NCBI GenBank assembly: GCA_910588225.1 | Contig: CAJUQT010000010.1 | Location: forward strand, 1 to 64,000 | DNA from: an uncultured Acetatifactor sp. | GTDB lineage: Bacteria; Bacillota; Clostridia; Lachnospirales; Lachnospiraceae | Direction: 5' to 3' | DNA length: 64,000 nucleotides | The notes under the pieces: generated by a model | What the model was told of the DNA's origin: nothing | Database searches by the model: none | Seen by the model: only the letters and a program-made list of their open reading frames with translations | Shown: positions 18,101 to 24,346 of the stretch, in pieces | Layout: each line of letters opens with the position of its first letter | Numbering within the stretch: the first letter of the stretch is position 1 | Program-made: the position numbers and the translations under genes

Positions 18101-18791
18101 TTCGAAGACCTCTTACTGCTTCTTCATATAAATCAACAACGTCGAATCCTAAAAACGGATTAAACACACTACCTGCAGTTAATGTTGGATAAATCTTTTC
18201 AAATCTCTCATATGCCTCTGTACTATAGTTAAGAAGTTCTTCTACAAACTTCTTAACAGGCATGTCTATAATCTCTTTTAATTTTTTATATGTGTCCGGG
18301 AATTCCTTTTCCCATCTTTCTATTACTTTTACAGCCGCCTTATAGTTTGTTTCAGGCATAACATCTAAAAGGCCATTCATCGACAATGTTCTTTGAAGTG
18401 CCAGTAAAAATGCCTGTGGAAGGCTAGTGTTACTTCCTGTAATAATAACCGGGAGAATCTTATTGTTCGATTCATAGTAATTCTGAACAATCTGATGCAA
18501 TCTAGGGCTTTCTCCTATCTTAGGCATCGTTTTTCTAAAAAGACCCAAATCCCTCTTCATCAGCATAGCCAATATCGTAAGAACAATATGGGACTTCCCC
18601 TTGCCATATGCTCCAATAAGAACACGAGCTCTTTCTGTTGATGTTGAATTTGTGCTTAAAAGGATATCTTCTAATAATGCTAAAGCAGATTTGGTTGGTA
18701 TAAAATTCTTTAATTTATCATCATTATTCAGGTCATATCCTATATTTACAGAATATTGAAATCCTGAAGCGACAGAAATCATTTTACTCAT
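15174..18791 (-). CDS. Large P-loop ATPase, SspC-like
   Basis: A 1205-aa protein with Walker A IGAYGKGKSH (residues 59-68) and Walker B IYVIYDEFSKFL near residue 250. The rest is a long helical body with no further known motif. Size, P-loop form and position between a DUF4007 gene and a cysteine desulfurase match SspC of SspABCD; the AYGKGKSH loop also resembles BrxC/PglY-type ATPases of BREX. It starts 10 nt after the DUF4007 gene. Its expected role is ATP-driven assembly of the modification complex on DNA. The SspC assignment rests on context and the P-loop form, because the family diverges strongly in sequence. Confidence 0.7.
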   Translation of the reverse strand: MSKMISVASGFQYSVNIGYDLNNDDKLKNFIPTKSALALLEDILLSTNSTSTERARVLIGAYGKGKSHIVLTILAMLMKRDLGLFRKTMPKIGESPRLHQIVQNYYESNNKILPVIITGSNTSLPQAFLLALQRTLSMNGLLDVMPETNYKAAVKVIERWEKEFPDTYKKLKEIIDMPVKKFVEELLNYSTEAYERFEKIYPTLTAGSVFNPFLGFDVVDLYEEAVRGLRTKGYTGIYVIYDEFSKFLEANITEASISDTKMLQDFAEKCNRSGEKQMHLMLISHKEIANYIDKLPKQKVDGWRGVSERFKHIHLNNNFMQTYEIIESAIQKKKPSWDKFCGEYQASFRGLYQRYKKHNIFGDVAQEQVEKTVYGCYPLHPVSTFILPRLSERVAQNERTLFTFISAPGNSTLPAFLDKYEDDHFEVITPDLIYDYFEPLFKKEVYGGSIHENYILTELILEKLSDESLEKKIVKTLALVYILEQFEKLRPSKDELISIYSISYSPEEINQAIDNLIEKEYVIYLKRSNNYLRLKQASGVDIRQKIHDLVELQSKRVTVKETLNNSNFDNYVYPSRYNNEHDMIRFFSFQFIDESEVTEDINWKIKSESIEADGVIYGIIPHSEESIAKLKDIIVSTSNECDRFIFILPRHFSEIEDIVREFNAVSILRDNAADDKVLFDEYEVIYEDLREVISSFMRGYTRPEEYKSRYVYNGKEVLVSRKAALTELMSQICDQVYSCTPVINNEAMNKNEITPTANNSRNKIVSALLRNELEPNLGLTGSGQEVSIMRSTLIRTGVWEENDGLPRINLRPDKVEHMADVLGMIESFIVETRQNGAMNFEELYTRLTSPEYHIGLRKGLIPIYLAAVIHEYKREVIISDQYGQVQVSAELMLQINSKPNMFTLSYLDWNPEKEAFVQRLADYFSDYVVDAERGANSYDYVVSAMRRWYMALPKYAKDSKTKPDGGKIRKAHLEMLKLLKQNVSGNELLFEKLPKIFGFVDFQESLADNVKLAKEFYDGYLSEAMKMLCKEVKETFVLPKDRDNVNKMSLSSIVKDWCESLEQAVFEQLFTDGTEKCLGLFKTITNDNDFTITRLAKLATDLRIEDWDERVKELFSSNIRKYKQTAEEYHALEENIAHEQGTSAYQISFADENGEVVTKRFDRVEGTGKGKLLHNQVTAALDSMGRSISDQEKRQILMEILKKLC

Positions 18792-18801
18792 TGACCGTCA
18801 C

Positions 18802-19698
18802 CTACACTCCTTCATCAATAGTTTCATAGTATTTTTTCACACAATCCTCAAAAGCTAATTGTGTATTTAAGTGAATAACATCCAGACCGGCAGTTCTAAT
18901 AATCTTAATAAGTCCAAGATTCTCAATCTCATGTAAAACATCCAGCATAGTAATTGCATCCAAATTAAAAACTTTTCCTATATTGCATGGTTTTGTAAGC
19001 AGCTCATTAAGACCTATTTCATCCCTACCTTCTGCTTGATCCACAATTACCGCAAGTACTACCCATGGATTCAAAGAACTAGCAGCTGGAATAGATTTCT
19101 TATAAGTTTTTTGTTTCCTATTTGATATATCTATTAAACCTAATTCTCCAAACGGACAATCAATATTGTTTTCCGGAGATACTTTGCCAGGATTCGACTT
19201 ATATCTTGGCAAATATGTATTAATGATACAAGCAAAATCATCATTAAGCGATCTAATTGCAACCGAACTTCCATCATCTGCCATAAGAATATAATTCTGT
19301 AATGCCTGTACAAATTCTTCTCTCGTAAATTCAGACATTGAAAATTCATTAAAGAAAAAATACCAAGCTGTAGCCTCTTCTTTCTGTTTCGCCAATTTGT
19401 ATTGAAGCAAATACAGCGTTCCTAATTCTTCTATATATCGGTCCTTTTGATAAATCTGGCTTCCCAGCTTTGTTAATGTTTGTATTCTCTTTCCCTTATT
19501 CGGTTCAGAAGTTAATTCTACCGCTTGAAGCCAATATCTCAATGCTTTTACCATATTAGAACCTATTCCCAATACATCCATTGGATTTTCATCTTTGTCT
19601 ACAAACAAATCGGGCTTTTCAACTATGCGCTCCATGCCCTTGCTAAGCCAACCTTTCCTTATGAAAAATGTATCATGAGCACGAAACTTCATGGTCAT
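18802..19698 (-). CDS. DUF4007 protein, SspB-like
   Basis: A 298-aa protein beginning MTMKFRAHDTFFIRKGWL, the signature opening of DUF4007. This family is SspB in the SspABCD phosphorothioation system, where it nicks DNA on one strand so sulfur can be inserted; that role is taken from the family. The middle part reads as a winged-helix-like region, and the C-terminal part (LHEIENLGLIKIIRTAGLDV) looks like a second winged helix. The start follows TAGGAGG; an ATG two codons later is also possible. It sits between the sulfurtransferase and the SspC-like ATPase. Confidence 0.8.
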   Translation of the reverse strand: MTMKFRAHDTFFIRKGWLSKGMERIVEKPDLFVDKDENPMDVLGIGSNMVKALRYWLQAVELTSEPNKGKRIQTLTKLGSQIYQKDRYIEELGTLYLLQYKLAKQKEEATAWYFFFNEFSMSEFTREEFVQALQNYILMADDGSSVAIRSLNDDFACIINTYLPRYKSNPGKVSPENNIDCPFGELGLIDISNRKQKTYKKSIPAASSLNPWVVLAVIVDQAEGRDEIGLNELLTKPCNIGKVFNLDAITMLDVLHEIENLGLIKIIRTAGLDVIHLNTQLAFEDCVKKYYETIDEGV

Positions 19699-19711
19699 TG
19701 CTCAAAACCTC

Positions 19712-21508
19712 CTACTTAGTTCTCAAATACTTGTCCATCATACAACCGCCATCTAAATACTTTGCGGTCATACACATTTTACAGTGAACACACTTTTCCG
19801 GGTCTATATAATAACTATCTCCTATAATTGAAATAGCACCTGCCCTACAAATTGATTCACATTTTAAGCATTTTCTACATGCATTAAACTTCCTAATCTG
19901 ATACCCTACCATTCTTTGAAGTTCTTCATGATCCTGTACATTCATCGTCCGAACTTTAACAGCATAATCATAACCATCCTGACTAAACGGTTGTATTGAA
20001 AGAATCGGCACATTAGTTCTTGCATCAAGAACAATAACCTCGTTCAATAACTTCTTGCCTAGTTCAGGAGCCACTCTGCCGAATGGAGTAAACATACCAA
20101 TCAATTCATCATCAAATGGTCTTACCAATCTATAAATTTTTGCATACTCTTCTGTTGTACAATTTGTGAATTTAATCTTCACATCACCCGCAGCAGCTAA
20201 TCCATTCCCCCCCTGGCGTGCTTTCCACATGCCTGTATCAACATAAACTTCTGCATCTTTTTTACCAACTTTTTTTGCAAAGTCAATCAAAAAATCTCTC
20301 CATTTTTTTGACTGCTCTGGCATATATATACGGGATAAAAACTGTGCTCTTTGATTATTATTTGGACAACACCAACAGCCAACCCTATCATACCCTAATC
20401 TATAGGCTTCATTAAAATCTACCTCTTCTGCCAAAATATAGAGCCAGATATCAATATCTTTCCAAAAGAAAATAGGTGAAGCAACTGTCTGTTGCTGAAT
20501 CTTAACAGACTCTGCATCATCCTCAACACGATTATATTTACTTCTGCTGACTGATTCCCATTTTCTGATTCCATAAAATGTCAAAATCTGCTGACTTCTA
20601 TATAGACTATTAATAACTCTTGTGATAGGTCCCGTCTTAAACATCGAGCAACACCATCTCATTAACCTTGCTGGCGGACCAATATCTTCACAAACATCCA
20701 TAAATACTTGCTCATCATTCTTTGCAAAAAGAAAAATTGCCTGCGGATGATTTTCCCGGAAACGTTCCGCATATGCAACGGTTGATGGGAATTCCAAAGT
20801 TGTATTTCCAAAAATATGAACAAGACTTGGATTGCTCAATGCTTTTACAACCACATCCGCTGTAACCGTTGAATCCTTACCACCAGAAAAAGAAATAACA
20901 AGTTTTTCTTCATCAAATTTTGACGCAGTCTCTCTTACAAATTCAAATGACTCTGTTTTTAAATAATTCAGTCTATTGGCATTGGCAGTAATGAACGTAT
21001 TTATATGTTCATTAAAATATTTATATGAATTTGTCTCCTGATGTTCATTAAGTTTTTTGCGTATAGCATCTGCATCCGCTGTTTGAAAAAGCTCGTTTGG
21101 AATTGCGATGCTTTTCCCATCAATATAATACCTACTGTCTGCCGCCCAAACGGAATTTCTTATAAACGCATGAGGCTCTTTATCCAAAAGAAGCTCTAAT
21201 AATAATCTTTCTTCTGGAAATACCGGTCTAATATCTGTGGTTAAGTATTTTGTCTTTTTCCCACATATAGGGCAGATTCCTTTATCAATCTGATTCATCT
21301 TATGTATGATTGGCGTATTGCAATTTTTACACCAATACACCTGAAGCGGAACACCTTCTACCGTTTCTTTCCCGCAAACAGGGCATTCTTTTTCAGATGT
21401 TTCTATTTTGCATTCCGCGCACCAATACTCGCTACGCTTCTCAATAAATTCTTCTTCATCAGGTGAGTATGTTTCGTCTATTTCTATATCATAATTTTCA
21501 TGCAACAT
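19712..21508 (-). CDS. PAPS-reductase-like sulfurtransferase (DndC/SspD-like) with Fe-S tail
   Basis: A 598-aa protein starting MLHENYDIEIDE behind GGAGGTGG. Two zinc ribbons come first (Cys at about 30, 33, 42, 45 and 60, 63, 79, 82). An ATP-pyrophosphatase/PAPS reductase core follows with the PP-loop SFSGGKDST (SGGKDS at 208-213) and RWCCSMFKTGP and GCWCCPNNN motifs likely to bind a cluster. A ferredoxin-type C-terminus (CRKCLKCESIC, CVHCKMC) can hold 4Fe-4S centres. In DndC/SspD the enzyme adenylates the DNA phosphate and inserts sulfur received from the cysteine desulfurase. The extra zinc ribbons and the ferredoxin tail make it longer than classical DndC (about 500 aa). Confidence 0.85.
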   Translation of the reverse strand: MLHENYDIEIDETYSPDEEEFIEKRSEYWCAECKIETSEKECPVCGKETVEGVPLQVYWCKNCNTPIIHKMNQIDKGICPICGKKTKYLTTDIRPVFPEERLLLELLLDKEPHAFIRNSVWAADSRYYIDGKSIAIPNELFQTADADAIRKKLNEHQETNSYKYFNEHINTFITANANRLNYLKTESFEFVRETASKFDEEKLVISFSGGKDSTVTADVVVKALSNPSLVHIFGNTTLEFPSTVAYAERFRENHPQAIFLFAKNDEQVFMDVCEDIGPPARLMRWCCSMFKTGPITRVINSLYRSQQILTFYGIRKWESVSRSKYNRVEDDAESVKIQQQTVASPIFFWKDIDIWLYILAEEVDFNEAYRLGYDRVGCWCCPNNNQRAQFLSRIYMPEQSKKWRDFLIDFAKKVGKKDAEVYVDTGMWKARQGGNGLAAAGDVKIKFTNCTTEEYAKIYRLVRPFDDELIGMFTPFGRVAPELGKKLLNEVIVLDARTNVPILSIQPFSQDGYDYAVKVRTMNVQDHEELQRMVGYQIRKFNACRKCLKCESICRAGAISIIGDSYYIDPEKCVHCKMCMTAKYLDGGCMMDKYLRTK

Positions 21509-21551
21509 TTTGTAACCCACCTCCACTTCTTAATAATACATATCTCTCTGT

Positions 21552-21577
21552 ACAAAAATACGGACTCCTATTTTTGT
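21552..21577. promoter_or_regulatory. Inverted repeat ahead of the sulfurtransferase gene
   Basis: ACAAAAATA (21552-21560) and TATTTTTGT (21569-21577) form perfect 9-bp arms around an 8-bp centre. It lies between the stop of the Xre regulator and the sulfurtransferase start. There is no T-run after it, so it looks more like an operator or mRNA structure than a terminator. I see no clean promoter between the repeat and the gene, so the operon may start at the regulator. Confidence 0.55.
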
Positions 21578-21585
21578 CGACACCA

Positions 21586-21783
21586 CTATTCATAACTCAT
21601 GATATCATTCACGCTACATTCCAGATAGTCGCAAATTTTTACCAAAACCTTATTAGAAACAGGCTCCCCTCTTCCCATTTTGGCAACAGTTGCTGAACTT
21701 AAACCTGCATGATTTACTAGATCTTGTTTTTGAAGCCCCTTTTCAATTAATAATTTCCACAATCCTTTATACGTTACTGTCAT
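21586..21783 (-). CDS. Xre-family HTH regulator
   Basis: A 65-aa protein that is essentially one helix-turn-helix of the Xre/Cro type: KGLQKQDLVNHAGLSSATVA followed by GRGEPVSNKVLVKICDYLEC. It is the first gene of the phosphorothioation operon and probably its regulator. Upstream is a TATAAT at 21816-21821 (minus strand), with TTGTGC as a poorly spaced -35. The promoter is flanked by 12-bp inverted arms. Similar stand-alone regulators are common in clostridial mobile elements. Control of the downstream cluster is inferred from position. Confidence 0.8.
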   Translation of the reverse strand: MTVTYKGLWKLLIEKGLQKQDLVNHAGLSSATVAKMGRGEPVSNKVLVKICDYLECSVNDIMSYE

Positions 21784-21784
21784 A

Positions 21785-21860
21785 AATAAAGTGCCTCTCC
21801 TATCAAAAAAAGAACATTATAACCCACTTTTTCTAATATAGCACAAAAAGGCACTTTATT
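21785..21860. promoter_or_regulatory. Xre promoter flanked by 12-bp inverted arms
   Basis: AATAAAGTGCCT (21785-21796) and AGGCACTTTATT (21849-21860) are perfect inverted arms 52 bp apart. Between them lies the presumed promoter of the Xre gene (TATAAT on the minus strand at 21816-21821). One arm covers the start-codon side and the other the -35 side, as expected for two operator half-sites bridged by a regulator. Confidence 0.6.
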
Positions 21861-21872
21861 CTAGTGAAATCT

Positions 21873-22163
21873 TCATTTTTTTAAAGTTTTTCTTTTGTAT
21901 TCTCTTTGCAATAGCCATTTATCATGACTTTGTATATTGCGGATTGCTTGTCTGAGTGTTTTCGCTCTTCCATGCAAATGGTATGGATGGGAATACTTGT
22001 GTTTATGAAAAATCACACAGGCATTTGCATTGGGCTGTGTCACATTATGCAGATACCAAAAGTGACCTGTGTTTTTTGATTGTACTGTTACATCATACTC
22101 ACTGGTACAGATTATATTAAAATACTCTTGCGAAATCGCCTCTAAATCTTTTGTGTCAAACAT
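21873..22163 (-). CDS. 96-aa hypothetical protein after parB
   Basis: A 96-aa protein starting MFDTKDLEAISQEYFNII with its ATG inside the end of parB (8-nt overlap) behind GAGGGGGTAG. It is rich in His and aromatic residues (HFWYLHNVTQ, HKHKYSHPYHLHGR) and ends in a strongly basic tail. Similar short proteins are found in clostridial ICEs near partition genes. The function is unknown. The overlap with parB implies coupled translation. Confidence 0.65.
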   Translation of the reverse strand: MFDTKDLEAISQEYFNIICTSEYDVTVQSKNTGHFWYLHNVTQPNANACVIFHKHKYSHPYHLHGRAKTLRQAIRNIQSHDKWLLQREYKRKTLKK

Positions 22164-23127
22164 CCGCTACCCCCTCTCCGGCAAACCATGTGGTTAATGC
22201 CTGTTCCATAATTTCCAATATTTCTTCTGTACTCTTACCTTTAAAATATTTCTTTTTAATCTGGGCAAACAGCTTTGCGTCAGATACAGGCTTTTCTTTT
22301 ATTACTCCCGCCAAAATATCCTTCACTTTTTCCGTCGTAAGAGAACCGGCTTCTTTATGTAACTCCATAGCCTGAGCATTATTTATTTTTCCACCAAGCT
22401 CATCCAGAACCTTACACACTTGTCCCTGTTCCTCTTCTGACAGATAGGATAATTCCACTGCTGTCACCATTGCCATTGCACCGTCATCCACCATTTCCTT
22501 AATTTGGTCTGTGGTCTGGTTCAATCTCATATACCTTGCAATGTTGCGTCCGGTCATTCCATAATCTTCTCCAATGGCATCTCTGCTCTTTGACTTGTGG
22601 ACATCATGTCCACAAGTCTCTTGCATGTCCACACCGTTCAGCATTGCAATCTCTTCCAGAATGTCATTCCGTCTTCCCTGGCACATGACTTTCTCATATC
22701 GTTCTGCCAATACTGCTGCCTTTTCCGATGGTAAGAGGTCATCAAAAGACCTCTGCAACATATTGGTTTCTATCACATACACATATGCTTCTCTTTCAGT
22801 CAGATTGTCTTTGATGATTGCTGGAATCTCTTTGATGCCCACGACCTTAGCGGCATTCCAACGATTATGACCTGATAGCATTTCATATCCATCTGCAATT
22901 TTCTGTACAATAACCGGAATAAGAACCCCATGCTCTCTAATACTCTCCACCATATCATCAAGGCGTTTTCCCTCATACAGACGGAATGGATGATTATGGA
23001 ATGGTACTATCTTTTTCACGGAAATCATTGTCTGACCACTACTAACCGGATTTATCATCTCTTCTGGTGGGCTGATTAAATCCACCGCATCCTGAAATAC
23101 TTTTCTTTTTGGTGCATTAGTCTTCAT
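22156..23127 (-). CDS. ParB-family partition/nuclease protein
   Basis: A 323-aa ParB/Spo0J-type protein. The N-terminal ParB domain has IREHGVLIPVIVQK and the CTP-binding-type motif LSGHNRWNAAK. A central helix-turn-helix follows (RDAIGEDYGMTGRNIARYMRL), and the C-terminal part is helical. It binds centromere-like sites and works with the ParA encoded just upstream to segregate or stabilise the excised element. The start at 23127 (MKTNAPKRK) has AAAGGAG at good spacing and lies inside the 3' end of parA; a TTG two codons earlier is less likely. Confidence 0.85.
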   Translation of the reverse strand: MKTNAPKRKVFQDAVDLISPPEEMINPVSSGQTMISVKKIVPFHNHPFRLYEGKRLDDMVESIREHGVLIPVIVQKIADGYEMLSGHNRWNAAKVVGIKEIPAIIKDNLTEREAYVYVIETNMLQRSFDDLLPSEKAAVLAERYEKVMCQGRRNDILEEIAMLNGVDMQETCGHDVHKSKSRDAIGEDYGMTGRNIARYMRLNQTTDQIKEMVDDGAMAMVTAVELSYLSEEEQGQVCKVLDELGGKINNAQAMELHKEAGSLTTEKVKDILAGVIKEKPVSDAKLFAQIKKKYFKGKSTEEILEIMEQALTTWFAGEGVADV

Positions 23128-23899
23128 CCGCAATCAACTCCTTTGCTAAATTCTGATACATTCTGCAAGCCTTTGTTCTCGGCGCATACTCTAATAATGG
23201 TTCTCCATAATAAACCGATTCCCCCACTTTTACCGTACTCGGAATCTTGCTGTCAAATATTCGGAGTTTCCCGTTGAATGTCCCTGCCACTTCCTCAGTA
23301 ATAACTTTGCAAAGGTTGGTTCTCTCCTCACACATGGTCAGCAGAATCCCGGACACATCTAATTTAGAATTGACACGGTTCTTAATTTTTTTTACGGTCA
23401 GAAGGAAGTCTTCCAATCCCACCATTGCCCAGAACTGCGGATTTGCCGCTATAATGACTTCATCTGCAGCAGAAAGGGCATTGATTGTCAAAGTATTCAA
23501 TGATGGACATGTATCAATCAGAATATAGTCGTATTCCTCTCTGAACGGTTCCAGAATACATGCCAGAATCTTCTCGGCTCCCATTTCCAGTCTCAGCTTC
23601 GCATCTACAGCAGACAGCACTTTTGATGATAGTATAAAGTCAACCCCATTTCTGTTAATAATGTACTCAGCCGGATTTGGCTGTTCCTCTTCGTCCATCT
23701 GATTCATCATCAAGTCACCAATACTGATTTCAACAGTTTTTATATCCTCTACCACACATCTGGTGATATTTGCCGAACTATCAAAATCTACCACTAATAC
23801 TTTCTTCCCTAATTTGTTCAATGAATATGCCAGGTTGTAAGTGGAGACGGACTTGCCGACTCCACCCTTCATGGCACCTAATACGATAATCTTTGCCAT
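23117..23899 (-). CDS. ParA-family ATPase
   Basis: A 260-aa deviant Walker-type ATPase with KGGVGKS (residues 11-17), VVDFDSSAN and LIDTCPSLNTLT motifs. It drives segregation of the element together with ParB. The start at 23899 (MAKIIVLGAMKGGVGKS) follows GGGAGAAAG; the longer frame upstream is unsupported. It overlaps the SymE-like gene's stop region and the downstream parB start, forming a tight three-gene maintenance unit. Such ParAB pairs are common in clostridial ICEs and phage-plasmids. Confidence 0.9.
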   Translation of the reverse strand: MAKIIVLGAMKGGVGKSVSTYNLAYSLNKLGKKVLVVDFDSSANITRCVVEDIKTVEISIGDLMMNQMDEEEQPNPAEYIINRNGVDFILSSKVLSAVDAKLRLEMGAEKILACILEPFREEYDYILIDTCPSLNTLTINALSAADEVIIAANPQFWAMVGLEDFLLTVKKIKNRVNSKLDVSGILLTMCEERTNLCKVITEEVAGTFNGKLRIFDSKIPSTVKVGESVYYGEPLLEYAPRTKACRMYQNLAKELIADED

Positions 23900-23901
23900 A
23901 A

Positions 23902-24165
23902 TCACTTTCTCCCTTTCTTGCCATAACATTTACAATCTTCTGCCACCATTATGCACTGTCCGCATGGAGCATGATATTCCACCATTTCCGGTTCTCTCGG
24001 AGTGATAATCAGCTTTCCATTCTCACATTCCACCTGAATCAGACCACCCACATCAAATCCGGTTTCTTTCAACCAATCTCCCTTAAGGATGATAGATGGG
24101 GTTCTTTTATAGTTGTAGCCGCTTGCTTCATATACTTTCATTTTTCTAAATTTCTTAAATGCCAT
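23902..24165 (-). CDS. SymE-like protein with Cys-rich tail
   Basis: An 87-aa protein with an AbrB/SymE-like fold: RTPSIILKGDWLKETGFDVG followed by IQVECENGKLIITPRE. SymE in E. coli is an SOS-induced RNA-targeting toxin, but relatives in clostridial mobile elements are often plain regulators. The tail CGQCIMVAEDCKCYGKKG holds four cysteines and may bind zinc. It is the first gene from the element's right edge, behind TAAGGAGG, and runs directly into parA. An operon regulator is as likely as a toxin. Confidence 0.7.
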   Translation of the reverse strand: MAFKKFRKMKVYEASGYNYKRTPSIILKGDWLKETGFDVGGLIQVECENGKLIITPREPEMVEYHAPCGQCIMVAEDCKCYGKKGRK

Positions 24166-24216
24166 AATATTGCCTCCTTAGATTTGCCTTGTTTTAGATT
24201 AGATTCACAGACCTTG

Positions 24217-24238
24217 TATCGGATATAGATTCATCCGA
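24217..24238. promoter_or_regulatory. Short inverted repeat near the element edge
   Basis: TCGGAT-ATAGATTC-ATCCGA lies about 50 nt upstream of the SymE-like start, in the otherwise featureless 180 bases between the element's first gene and rlmD. It may be an operator for the maintenance operon or part of the recombination region. There is no clear promoter next to it. Confidence 0.35.
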
Positions 24239-24282
24239 GAAATTGTGTTCCACAGCCCAACGGCACCACCTCCCTTACACGA

Positions 24283-24328
24283 AAAAAAAGAACTGCCAAC
24301 ACTTCATCGTGTTAACAGTTCTTCTGTA
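24283..24328 (-). terminator. Rho-independent terminator after rlmD
   Basis: On the minus strand AAGAACTG and CAGTTCTT form the base of a hairpin with an inner AACAC/GTGTT stem, followed by TTTTTTTTCG. It ends the rlmD transcript. It lies on the element side of the presumed recombination core, so the element may have brought this terminator along. Confidence 0.8.
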
Positions 24329-24346
24329 AGTTCGGTTTATTATGTT

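Noticed and set aside
21552..21577. Inverted repeat as a terminator for the Xre gene
   Set aside because: AT-rich stem without a T-run after it on the minus strand; more consistent with an operator.
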